Source: Mucilaginibacter sp. (GTDB lineage: Bacteria; Bacteroidota; Bacteroidia; Sphingobacteriales; Sphingobacteriaceae). Taken from it: a stretch of 5,503 bases of DNA. The notes beneath the pieces were generated by a model that saw nothing but the letters and a program-made list of their open reading frames with translations, was not told the origin of the DNA and searched no databases. Both the position numbers and the translations under genes were made by a program. Below, piece by piece: positions 1 through 5,503 of this stretch (position 1 is the stretch's first letter; each line of letters opens with the position of its first letter). The stretch is taken from contig JAICXZ010000264.1 in NCBI GenBank assembly GCA_025934475.1, positions 1-5,503 of the forward strand, given 5' to 3'.

Positions 1-985
1 GAACAAAGATTGCAGCTACTTTATCGCCGAGCTTTTGTACGGGAGGCTTGGCTGCCTGCGCTTTCTTCATCAATTCGATGATCTGCGAAAGCACCGTATT
101 GGAGCCAACTTTGGTTGCCAGCATGGTAATATTGCCATGCTCTACGATAGTGCCGCCAATTACCTTGTCATATTTGCCTTTTTCGACCGGAGCGCTTTCT
201 CCGGTCAGCATCGACTCGTTTACTGATGCATTTCCCGAAAGCACATCGCCGTCGACAGGAATTTTGTCGCCGGTGTTGACAATAAGGGTATCACCAGGGC
301 GCACTTCTTTGGCACTGATCACTTCTACCTGGCCGTTTATTACGCGGTTTGCATTTACTTGTTGAATCTTTACGAGGTCCTTCACCGCTGATGTGGTTTG
401 GGTAACCGATCGTTTTTCGAAAAGGTTGCCGAGCAGTACCAGCGTAATTATGGTGGCCGATGTCTCATAAAACTGAAAGTTCATGCCGAGGTCGTCTATG
501 GTGCCAATCAGGCTATAAATAAATGCAGCAGATGAACCGACAAAGATGAGCACGTCCATATTGGGTACGCCGCCTTTGAGTGAGTTCCACGCGCTTTTAC
601 CAAAATGCAGGCATCCGACAATGAAAACCGGCAGGCACAATATTAGTTGAACGATCGGATTGCGCAGGAAATGCCATTGTAACAGCATAGCCGACAGGAG
701 TGGAACGGTGAAGATTGCGCATAAAATGAGCTTGTTTTCTACCTTATCATAAAAGTTCTCTTTATGAGTAGCAGCGTCTTCTATGACCTTGAAACCCAGT
801 CCTTCTATGCTTTTGATGGCATCTTTAATCGCCTCATCATTATCGGTGGTAAATTTTACTTCTTCGGAGGCGAAGTCGACGGTTACATCGTGGAAGCCCT
901 TTTTTTCGAGTAGTTTATGAACCGAGAGCGCACAATTGTTACAGTGCATCCCGGTGACGTTTAGTTCAATTAATTGCCCGGCCAT
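1..985 (-). CDS. copA: Copper/heavy-metal-translocating P1B-type ATPase, N-terminal part (3' end outside window)
   Basis: This inner-membrane pump exports Cu(I) or a related soft metal using ATP. The visible 328 residues start at the ATG at 985-983 ([10 protein letters not shown]). An HMA metal-binding domain covers about residues 5-70, with motif GMHCNNC and thiols C15 and C18. Four hydrophobic segments follow at about 86-106, 111-127, 144-163 and 171-187, as expected for MA, MB, M1 and M2 of P1B ATPases. The actuator domain (about 207-310) carries the TGES loop at 261-264, needed for dephosphorylation. The reading frame is open to the left edge, so the intramembrane CPC motif, the DKTGT phosphorylation site and the ATP-binding domain lie outside. 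Metal specificity therefore cannot be confirmed; Cu(I) is inferred from the HMA motif and overall CopA likeness. Family members are usually 700-800 residues, so well under half is present. It is divergent from the tRNA-His gene. No copZ or metalloregulator gene is visible here. Confidence 0.95.
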   Translation of the reverse strand, partial: MAGQLIELNVTGMHCNNCALSVHKLLEKKGFHDVTVDFASEEVKFTTDNDEAIKDAIKSIEGLGFKVIEDAATHKENFYDKVENKLILCAIFTVPLLSAMLLQWHFLRNPIVQLILCLPVFIVGCLHFGKSAWNSLKGGVPNMDVLIFVGSSAAFIYSLIGTIDDLGMNFQFYETSATIITLVLLGNLFEKRSVTQTTSAVKDLVKIQQVNANRVINGQVEVISAKEVRPGDTLIVNTGDKIPVDGDVLSGNASVNESMLTGESAPVEKGKYDKVIGGTIVEHGNITMLATKVGSNTVLSQIIELMKKAQAAKPPVQKLGDKVAAIFV

Positions 986-1050
986 AATATCACAAATTTC
1001 GGCTTAAGGGCCAATTTATCAGTTATTTGAATGTAATATTAAATTTTTGC

Positions 1051-1080
1051 TTGACTTTAGAGTGCAATTTTTTACATTTG
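1051..1080 (+). promoter_or_regulatory. Bacteroidota-type promoter of tRNA-His
   Basis: The sequence shows TTG at 1051-1053, a 19-nt spacer, and TACATTTG at 1073-1080, an exact match to the Bacteroidota -33/-7 consensus (TTG-N19-TAnnTTTG) used by the primary sigma factor of this phylum. Transcription should start about 5-7 nt after the -7 box, just before the tRNA 5' end at 1093/1094, leaving a very short 5' leader for RNase P to remove. The -7 box lies inside the right arm region of a perfect dyad. Confidence 0.75.
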
Positions 1081-1085
1081 CACTC
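1060..1085. repeat. Perfect 8-bp inverted repeat over the tRNA-His -7 box
   Basis: GAGTGCAA at 1060-1067 is the exact reverse complement of TTGCACTC at 1078-1085, with 10 nt between the arms. The right arm overlaps the last three bases of the -7 element (TACATTTG) and the start-proximal bases, and the left arm lies in the promoter spacer. Arm centres are 18 bp apart, a spacing compatible with a dimeric DNA-binding protein. That it is an operator is inference. It could also serve the divergent copA gene, or be a by-product of the common TTTGCA extension of Bacteroidota promoters. Confidence 0.5.
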
Positions 1086-1093
1086 CCCAAACG

Positions 1094-1167
1094 GTAGGCA
1101 TAGCTCAGTTGGTTAGAGCACCAGATTGTGGTTCTGGGGGTCGTGGGTTCGAGCCCCATTGCTTACC
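1094..1167 (+). tRNA. tRNA-His (anticodon GTG)
   Basis: A full cloverleaf can be drawn. The acceptor stem is GTAGGCA (1094-1100) with TGCTTAC (1160-1166). The D stem is GCTC/GAGC (1103-1106 and 1116-1119). The anticodon stem is CCAGA/TCTGG (1121-1125 and 1133-1137) around the loop TTGTGGT, with anticodon GTG at 1128-1130 reading CAU/CAC. The variable loop has five bases. The T stem is GTGGG/CCCAT with loop TTCGAGC. The histidine identity pair is present in the DNA: G at 1093 (G-1) opposite discriminator C73 at 1167. Only CA, not CCA, follows the discriminator, so the CCA end must be added by the nucleotidyltransferase. The gene stands alone with its own promoter and terminator. Confidence 0.97.
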
Positions 1168-1168
1168 C

Positions 1169-1200
1169 AAACGCCTCTCATGAAAATGAGGGGCGTTTTT
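1169..1200 (+). terminator. Intrinsic terminator of tRNA-His
   Basis: Arms at 1171-1181 and 1186-1196 pair over 11 bp with one G-U, closing a GAAA tetraloop (1182-1185). A run of T follows through 1200. Two further A-T pairs (1169-1170 with 1197-1198) extend the stem into the T tract. It begins two bases after the tRNA discriminator base. On the minus strand the hairpin is followed by only three T, so it is at best a weak terminator for the convergent peptidase gene. Confidence 0.9.
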
Positions 1201-1308
1201 GGTTTAAACGGCTATTTAAACTACCAATTTAAACATCTTGAAAATGAGCGGATTTCAAGGCACAAGCGTATTACGACGTTTTTCGGCAACGGCGGCTTTG
1301 CCATAAGC

Positions 1309-2049
1309 CTACCGGGGATTGAACAATTTCCAGGCACCTTCAGAGATAACACTGACCTGACCACCCACTACTTCGATTGCGCTTTGTTCGTCGATGGCAT
1401 ATACCGGTGCCGGGATCTTTGATGCCCATAACTCTGCATTTAGTTCGCATGCGTCCGGGTGATCAGGATTATTGAAATGCGGAATGATGGCAAAATTGGT
1501 TAGCCCTGCACCTTTCGCTGTCATATAAGTCCTGCTGATTTCACCTTTTTCTGTACTGAATACCATATTTTCTGAAGTTAGCGGCGTACCACTTGCACCT
1601 CGCGGGTTGCTGTAAGTTTCACCGAAAATGGTACTTGCGGCCATGCTTCCGGCGCTCACGCCGACATAAACCAAGTCTTTGTTTAATGAGTTTAAGACTG
1701 CTGCCAGTCCGGATTGCTCAAACCAGTAGGCCAGGTAAAGCGGATCGCCGCCCCAAACAAGCAGCGCGTCGGTTTCCATAACCGACGAAAGCCAGATATC
1801 TTTGTCTATGCTGGGAAGCGCAGTGATCTCCAGCAAGCCCATCGATTTCCAGCCAAGTCCGACAAGGGCAGCCTGCATTTTTCCTGCGATTGGCCACCAT
1901 GCATAATTAGGGCCGCCGGCAAACGGATATACGCCTGTCGGTATAAAAAGAGCACTGGATTCGCTGATGGGCTTGCCCAGCAGCTGAATGAGCGAAGCAT
2001 GAATGCGTTTATTGGTGACTCCGGAAGACGTCAATAGTAACTTTATCAT
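1309..2049 (-). CDS. Peptidase E-like protein (peptidase family S51, class I glutamine amidotransferase-like fold)
   Basis: This is probably a cytoplasmic serine peptidase of the S51 family, which contains alpha-aspartyl dipeptidase (PepE) and cyanophycinase. The 246-residue product opens with the beta strand IKLLLTSSG typical of the family. It then has a WGGDPLYL loop at 99-106, the nucleophile elbow GVSAGS at 130-135 with S132 as the likely catalytic serine, and PHF at 190-192 with H191 as the likely catalytic histidine. A family-like AIDEQSAI segment lies at 218-225. There is no signal peptide. The ATG at 2049 is preferred over an in-frame GTG at 2067, because the ATG puts the conserved strand right at the N-terminus as in relatives. 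E. coli PepE is 229 residues, so the length fits. A weak -7 candidate (TACCTGTG, minus, 2072-2065) lies upstream, without a good -33. Substrate is not determinable: Asp-X dipeptides are the known PepE substrates, but S51 also includes other specificities. Confidence 0.88.
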   Translation of the reverse strand: MIKLLLTSSGVTNKRIHASLIQLLGKPISESSALFIPTGVYPFAGGPNYAWWPIAGKMQAALVGLGWKSMGLLEITALPSIDKDIWLSSVMETDALLVWGGDPLYLAYWFEQSGLAAVLNSLNKDLVYVGVSAGSMAASTIFGETYSNPRGASGTPLTSENMVFSTEKGEISRTYMTAKGAGLTNFAIIPHFNNPDHPDACELNAELWASKIPAPVYAIDEQSAIEVVGGQVSVISEGAWKLFNPR

Positions 2050-2174
2050 GGGTGTAAAAATAAGCACAGGTATCCGATCAAGCTCAAGGTAAATCGAGAC
2101 AAAATGGAGGTTTTTTGCGCCAAAGCGGGTAGTGACAATTTCTTTCTAATGCGAGCGGAAATGTGGTGTTTTTG

Positions 2175-2238
2175 TGAGATTGTACTTAAACGATCTCATT
2201 TGTAATCGCCATTTAAAATGGCAATTGCTGCGAGATCG
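2175..2238. repeat. Nested and competing inverted repeats between DUF5071 gene and peptidase gene
   Basis: Three elements are visible. (a) TGAGAT at 2175-2180 pairs with ATCTCA at 2193-2198 across 12 nt. (b) CGATCTC at 2191-2197 pairs with GAGATCG at 2232-2238. (c) Nested inside (b), GCCATTT at 2208-2214 pairs with AAATGGC at 2216-2222 around a single base. Structures (a) and (b) share the ATCTC arm and so exclude each other. No T tract follows on either strand, so none is a standard terminator. The function is unknown. The region is 203 bp between two minus-strand genes. Confidence 0.45.
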
Positions 2239-2252
2239 AGCTCATTTTCAAT

Positions 2253-2588
2253 TTAGTCTTTAGATGGAGACTTTGCAATGCGTTCAATTTCCTTTAATAA
2301 AAGTGGGTTCGTCGTATTTCTTGCAAGATTTAATAATATCCACAGCTTCCACATCACGTCGTCTGTTTTTAATATCTCGATTATTTCGGGAGTTAATCGG
2401 TCTGCGAATGGTTTCAAAATATCTGCAACGGACCTGGCTATTGGCCAATTCATATCTTGAAGCCATTCCAATTAGTCGGGAGTAATAGGTGTTAATTGTT
2501 CAAATGAAAGGGTTTTGAGTCTTTTAATTACTTTTTGGTCGTCTTTATGTTTCGGTATAAGATGTCTAATGTCTATATCTTGTTTCAT
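2253..2588 (-). pseudogene. DUF5071-family protein gene split by one in-frame stop codon
   Basis: Read from the ATG at 2588, the frame gives 38 codons (MKQDIDIRHLIPKHKDDQKV, then KRLKTLSFEQLTPITPD), a TAA at 2474-2472, and then 72 more codons in the same frame, starting LEWLQDMNWPIARSVADILK and ending at the TAA at 2255-2253. Both halves match what I recall of DUF5071 domain proteins: an N-terminal LIPKHKxD motif, then the LEWLQDxNWP motif and a C-terminal helical part with WKLW. The whole would be 111 sense-length codons, close to the family size. There is no frameshift, only the single stop. The molecular function of DUF5071 is not known. The stop may be a real nonsense mutation, a sequence error or, less likely, a readthrough site. 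The second half could start at the TTG directly after the stop (2471) or at the ATG at 2453, but neither would give the N-terminal motif. Base composition is more A/T-rich than the neighbours. Confidence 0.8.
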
Positions 2589-2593
2589 TTAGA

Positions 2594-2625
2594 TAAATCT
2601 AAGCAATAAATTTTCTTAAGCAAAA
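2594..2625 (-). promoter_or_regulatory. Likely promoter of the DUF5071 gene
   Basis: On the minus strand TTTTG (2625-2621) is followed by exactly 19 nt and TAGATTTA (2601-2594), which differs from TAnnTTTG at one base. Transcription would start at or within a few bases of the ATG at 2588, giving a leaderless or nearly leaderless message. The match is good but not perfect, and the DNA is A/T-rich enough for chance hits. Confidence 0.4.
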
Positions 2626-2629
2626 GGCA

Positions 2630-2660
2630 TTTTGGTGTCTATAATGCTATTATATCTGTC
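2630..2660 (+). promoter_or_regulatory. Possible promoter of the polysaccharide deacetylase gene
   Basis: TTTTG at 2630-2634, an 18-nt spacer, and TATCTGTC at 2653-2660 resemble the -33/-7 pair with two mismatches in the -7 box. A start near 2666 would give a leader of about 27 nt to the GTG at 2693. The -33 box sits back to back with that of the divergent DUF5071 promoter. This is a weak call; TATAAT at 2640-2645 is another possible element. Confidence 0.25.
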
Positions 2661-2692
2661 CTTTTCTTACTTTTAAAAAATAATTTTCTCCC

Positions 2693-3535
2693 GTGCTCAA
2701 ACGCCTCATCACTTTAATCACACTTTGTTTTCTTTATTTGGCATCATCGGCTCAGACTATAGACAACGCCGCCGTTCTGGCCCGTAAACAAGTACCGATA
2801 TTGTGCTACCACCAGATACGCAACTGGCGGGCTAGCGACAAGCTGGTGGATAAAGATTACATCATCCCGCCCGAAACATTTAAGGCCCATATGAAAATGC
2901 TGGCGGATAGCGGCTACCATACCATTTTGCCGGATGAGTTGTATGATTATCTAACAAAAGGCACCCCATTGCCGGATAAGCCAGTCATGTTAACATTCGA
3001 CGATACCGACGGCGATCAATACGAAGTGGCGCGGCCCGAGTTGATGAAATATGGATTTAAAGGAGTTTACTTTATTATCTTTAACAATATCAACAAGAAT
3101 CATCATTACATGACCAGGCAGCAGATCAGGCAGCTTTCGGAAGAAGGGAATGTAATAGCCTGCCACACACTGACTCACGCTAATTTCAAAAAAATACAGG
3201 GAACACACTGGGAAGCCGAAATTGATGTGCCGAAGAAAAAGCTGGAAATACTTACCGGCAAGCCAGTGAACTATTTTGCTTTCCCATATGGCGTTTGGAA
3301 TTCGCAGGGTTTGCCTCAATTACATAAACGTGGATTTCTGGCCGCGTTCCAATTGTCGGAGAAGCGGGATCCCAATGATGCAATAATGACGATAAGGCGT
3401 GTCCTTGATTGCGGCTATTGGACGACCGCAACGCTCGACTACAATATCAAACATGATTTCAGGAGCAGGCCTGTAAAAACCAAACCAACGCTGGTGGACA
3501 GTAGTAATAATTCGCTGAAAACCAGTAAAAAGTAG
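2693..3535 (+). CDS. Exported polysaccharide deacetylase (carbohydrate esterase family 4, NodB domain)
   Basis: This is probably a metal-dependent N-deacetylase acting on an acetylated amino-sugar polymer (poly-GlcNAc, peptidoglycan or chitin-like) in the envelope. The 280-residue product begins with a signal peptide: KR at 3-4, a hydrophobic core at about 5-17, and likely cleavage after SSA at 18-20. The NodB domain follows: ILCYHQI at 36-42, LTFDD at 100-104 (D103 catalytic, D104 metal), HTLTH at 158-162 (metal ligands H158 and H162) and FAFPYG at 195-200. YHxI and F-A-x-PYG resemble the PgaB/IcaB branch more than classical chitin deacetylases. The usual TFDDG glycine is replaced (TFDDTDGD). 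The last 25 residues are basic and Ser/Asn-rich, probably a disordered tail. The start is GTG: an in-frame TAA at 2681-2683 leaves no better start, and it places the signal peptide at the N-terminus. It stands alone; no glycosyltransferase or export partner is nearby, so the substrate cannot be inferred from context. Confidence 0.92.
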   Translation: MLKRLITLITLCFLYLASSAQTIDNAAVLARKQVPILCYHQIRNWRASDKLVDKDYIIPPETFKAHMKMLADSGYHTILPDELYDYLTKGTPLPDKPVMLTFDDTDGDQYEVARPELMKYGFKGVYFIIFNNINKNHHYMTRQQIRQLSEEGNVIACHTLTHANFKKIQGTHWEAEIDVPKKKLEILTGKPVNYFAFPYGVWNSQGLPQLHKRGFLAAFQLSEKRDPNDAIMTIRRVLDCGYWTTATLDYNIKHDFRSRPVKTKPTLVDSSNNSLKTSKK

Positions 3536-3556
3536 CCTTAACGCTGCATTTATGGT

Positions 3557-5215
3557 TTATGGCGTTTCGCCAAAAATATCCTGGATGATAGATTTTGCCT
3601 GATCAACTTCCACGTTTGCTTTGATCAGGTCGCGAAGGTCGGTGACAGCGCCGCCGGTCATTTCATATTTTTTCTCCTGGCAAAGATCAAAAAAGTGCTT
3701 GTACAGCTCACGGGCTTTGGGGGCATCACCTTTCCGCAATGTAGCTAATGCTATATTGAACATGGCATAAGTAGCAGTTTCGTCGTGTTTAAGGCATCGA
3801 TAAGAATAGTCAATGCATTCGTCATTGTGCCCGGTACAATAATATTCCCAGCCCAGGTTGCCCAGGGCATTCGCATAGGTGCTGTCAATTGCTATTGCCT
3901 TTTTGCAATAACTGAGCGCAAGTTCATGGTTGCCAAGTTGGTCATAACATAGGTCGAGGCTCAACATCGCGTATTTATAAGTAGGGTCAATCTTTAATGC
4001 TTTCTGATGGAATTGAATTGATGTTTGATAATCTTCCTTATTATAATAGCAATCGCCCATTTGTTCGAATGCGTAATAATCCTTTTTGTCCAATTCGGTA
4101 GCTTTCTTAAAATCGTTTAATGCCGTGTCAACCTTCTTCCAGTAGAAATAGGCATTTCCGCGGTCTTCATAGAAGCCTGCATTTTTTGGGCTGATCCTAA
4201 TCGCCTGATCGTAATATTCAATTGCGGTAGAGTAGTCGTCGCGGTTATAATAAAGGTCACCTTTCAGGTCGTAACCATCCTCGTCATTCGGATACTGCCG
4301 AATATGTTGATTTATGAAATAGAGCGCACTATCAGCATTGTCCGCATATTTATAACTTTTTGCCAGGAAATAATTTGAATATTCATAATCGGGATATAAC
4401 TCGCTGGTTTTACGATAGCTGGCGATCGCCTCTTTGTACTTGTCAAGATCGAGACAGGCGGCTGCTTTATAATACCATGCATCGGCGTAAGTGTCAAAAA
4501 ATGAGACCGCTTTATTTTCATCTTCGAGCTCCTGGTCATATTTTTCCAGTTTGCCTTCGCTACGAGCCTTTAAATTGTATGCATAGGCGTAAGAGGGCCA
4601 AATAGCGATGGCCCTGTCGCAATAGTCGGACGCTGCGGCATATTTTTCCTGCTGGTAGCTGAGCTCGGCTTTCAAAATATTGAATGATAACATATCCGGA
4701 TATTCTTTCAGAAGGCCGTCCAGCATATTTTCCACCCTGTGGTCACTATTTTGTATCATAAGGTGAATGCGCTTGACAAAGAGCGTGTTTGGCATTCCTT
4801 TGAGATATTGCTCCAGACTTTTTTCGCTCGGGTCGATTTTTTGCTTAAACACAAGTCGGATTATTTCTAAACCGAGCTTTTGTTCGCCGTCGGATAATTT
4901 ATGCTCATCCAGCGTATTGATAAGATTTATCAGCTCGATGCCGTTGAAATCCATCACGCGATCGGCCTTATTCATAGCCAATGTTTTTTGGAGGCCCGAG
5001 GCCATCAGGTGTACACCTTGGGCTACGCTGTCAGCTTTTATAAGAACAATTCCCTGTTGGATATCAGTTATCCTGTCAACAGATTGCGTTGGAGCCGATT
5101 GGTGTAACGGTATGCTTTTCTTTAAAGTCGTCGTGTCTGGCAACGACGTTGCATTGACTGATAAGGTTGCAATTACCGCCGGTAAAGCAAGCAGATAGCG
5201 ATAGAATTGGGGCAT
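3557..5215 (-). CDS. Exported tetratricopeptide-repeat protein with ten tandem TPRs
   Basis: This is a 552-residue protein with an N-terminal signal sequence (hydrophobic stretch 8-20, likely cleavage near VNA at 20-22), hence periplasmic or envelope-associated. Residues about 45-174 are a helical region without recognisable repeats. Residues 175-514 form ten back-to-back 34-residue TPRs with boundaries at 175, 209, 243, 277, 311, 345, 379, 413, 447 and 481 and no insertion or deletion. Most units end in a Pro-like turn (YPD, YPN, SPK, DPT). A 38-residue tail follows. TPR arrays are protein-binding scaffolds; no catalytic domain is seen, and the partner is unknown. The ATG at 5215 is chosen over an in-frame TTG at 5266. 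The TTG would put extra residues before the signal peptide, and its codon overlaps the best -7 promoter box, so it would lie upstream of the transcript start. The stop is 21 bp from that of the convergent deacetylase, with no convincing terminator between them. Confidence 0.92.
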   Translation of the reverse strand: MPQFYRYLLALPAVIATLSVNATSLPDTTTLKKSIPLHQSAPTQSVDRITDIQQGIVLIKADSVAQGVHLMASGLQKTLAMNKADRVMDFNGIELINLINTLDEHKLSDGEQKLGLEIIRLVFKQKIDPSEKSLEQYLKGMPNTLFVKRIHLMIQNSDHRVENMLDGLLKEYPDMLSFNILKAELSYQQEKYAAASDYCDRAIAIWPSYAYAYNLKARSEGKLEKYDQELEDENKAVSFFDTYADAWYYKAAACLDLDKYKEAIASYRKTSELYPDYEYSNYFLAKSYKYADNADSALYFINQHIRQYPNDEDGYDLKGDLYYNRDDYSTAIEYYDQAIRISPKNAGFYEDRGNAYFYWKKVDTALNDFKKATELDKKDYYAFEQMGDCYYNKEDYQTSIQFHQKALKIDPTYKYAMLSLDLCYDQLGNHELALSYCKKAIAIDSTYANALGNLGWEYYCTGHNDECIDYSYRCLKHDETATYAMFNIALATLRKGDAPKARELYKHFFDLCQEKKYEMTGGAVTDLRDLIKANVEVDQAKSIIQDIFGETP

Positions 5216-5263
5216 ATGTAAATATAAAAAACAGGCGTCATTTTTTATACGTCCGGCCTGATC

Positions 5264-5271
5264 CAAAGTTA
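5264..5271 (-). promoter_or_regulatory. -7 promoter element upstream of the TPR gene
   Basis: On the minus strand TAACTTTG (5271-5264) matches TAnnTTTG exactly. Transcription would start near 5258, leaving a leader of about 42 nt to the ATG at 5215. No TTG is found at the ideal 19-nt distance; the nearest (minus, 5289-5287) has only a 15-nt spacer. The element is also half of a 13-nt near-palindrome (CAAAGTTACTTTG, 5264-5276). Confidence 0.45.
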
Positions 5272-5503
5272 CTTTGATATTGAAGGCAATCTTGGTTCTA
5301 TCATCGTCTTCAATAGCTATATTTTTCTTTTAGTTGTTTAAACAGCATTATCCTTTCAGAGATGGGTATTTCTTACAGCGATAACCGTTCTTAAGACCGC
5401 TCATGTCAAATAAACATTTGTTGTATAAATAGCAACAAAACTGTTACAGGCGGTACAAATACGCCGATAATTTCACATTTCAATAGTTGCGGGTTCTTTC
5501 GCA
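5272..5503. other. A/T-rich intergenic region, no confident gene
   Basis: No frame is open for more than about 20 codons from a good start. On minus, three tiny ORFs follow one another: 5404-5348 (18 codons), 5348-5310 (12 codons, overlapping the first in TAATG) and 5304-5269 (11 codons, ending in the -7 box of the TPR gene). Their predicted peptides (MSGLKNGYRCKKYPSLKG; MLFKQLKEKYSY; MIEPRLPSISK) are not ones I recognise, and none is called as a gene. A 10-bp palindrome TGTTTAAACA lies at 5335-5344. The right-hand 60 bases show no feature I can support. Confidence 0.5.
5278..5315. repeat. 8-bp inverted repeat flanking the -33 region of the TPR promoter
   Basis: TATTGAAG at 5278-5285 is the exact reverse complement of CTTCAATA at 5308-5315, with 22 nt between the arms. 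Arm centres are 30 bp apart, close to three helical turns, and lie directly upstream of the -7 box. This could be a regulator site or a hairpin. On plus the right arm is followed by an A/T-rich tract including TTTTTCTTTT, but no plus-strand gene reads into it. Confidence 0.4.

Noticed and set aside
48..365. Plus-strand ORF of 105 codons
   Set aside because: It is antisense to the CopA actuator domain, which is clearly coding on minus (TGES loop and flanking motifs); no RBS, promoter or recognisable product.
986..1050. Promoter for copA on minus
   Set aside because: TAAATTGG-like matches exist, but no TTG at the right distance; not strong enough to call.
1126..1422. Plus-strand ORF of 98 codons starting inside the tRNA
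   Set aside because: It would start in the tRNA-His anticodon loop, run through the terminator and overlap the 3' end of the peptidase gene; not a real gene.
2050..2067. GTG start at 2067 for the peptidase gene
   Set aside because: The ATG six codons later gives the conserved N-terminal strand directly, and the extra residues have no family support.
3540..3566. Hairpin AACGC/GCGTT between the convergent deacetylase and TPR genes as a shared terminator
   Set aside because: Only 5 bp with a 17-nt loop, no T tract on either strand, and one arm lies inside the TPR coding end.
4767..5198. Plus-strand ORF of 143 codons
   Set aside because: It lies antisense to the N-terminal part of the TPR protein; composition is what a mirrored coding frame gives, and no domain is recognisable.
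5216..5266. TTG start at 5266 for the TPR gene
   Set aside because: It adds 17 non-signal residues before the signal peptide, and the TTG overlaps the exact-match -7 box.
1..5503. CRISPR array, insertion sequence, phage or toxin-antitoxin system
   Set aside because: No direct repeats with regular spacers, no transposase-like frame with terminal repeats, and no small paired ORFs with recognisable products were seen.

Overview
The window looks like a chromosomal segment from a Bacteroidota bacterium, most likely in the Sphingobacteriaceae (Mucilaginibacter/Pedobacter type); the genus is a guess. Three things point that way. The best promoter has the Bacteroidota form TTG-N19-TAnnTTTG. Leaders are A/T-rich with no obvious Shine-Dalgarno sequences. 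The gene set (CopA-type ATPase, S51 peptidase, DUF5071 protein, PgaB-like deacetylase, exported TPR protein) is typical of that group. No phage, IS, CRISPR or toxin-antitoxin signature was found, so this reads as ordinary housekeeping and accessory chromosome.

Layout from left to right. Positions 1-985 (minus) hold the N-terminal 328 codons of a copper/heavy-metal P1B-ATPase, cut by the left edge. A 107-bp divergent intergenic region carries a strong tRNA promoter overlapped by a perfect 8-bp dyad. tRNA-His(GTG) follows on plus, with a strong intrinsic terminator. A convergent peptidase-E-like (S51) gene lies at 1309-2049 (minus). The intergenic stretch 2050-2252 has nested and mutually exclusive inverted repeats. 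At 2253-2588 (minus) is a DUF5071 gene interrupted by one in-frame TAA. A 104-bp divergent region then leads to an exported polysaccharide deacetylase (2693-3535, plus). This converges, with only 21 bp between stops, on an exported protein with ten gapless 34-residue TPRs (3557-5215, minus). The rest (5216-5503) is A/T-rich with a likely promoter for the TPR gene, dyads and three tiny ORFs, but no confident gene.

The genes do not form an operon. Each appears to have its own promoter, and no shared pathway can be read from the order. Metal efflux, histidine decoding, peptide turnover and envelope polysaccharide modification simply sit side by side. I see no clear new multi-gene system. The points most worth a second look are the nonsense-split DUF5071 gene, the dyads over the tRNA-His and TPR promoters, the alternative hairpins near 2175-2238, and the unusually regular TPR array.
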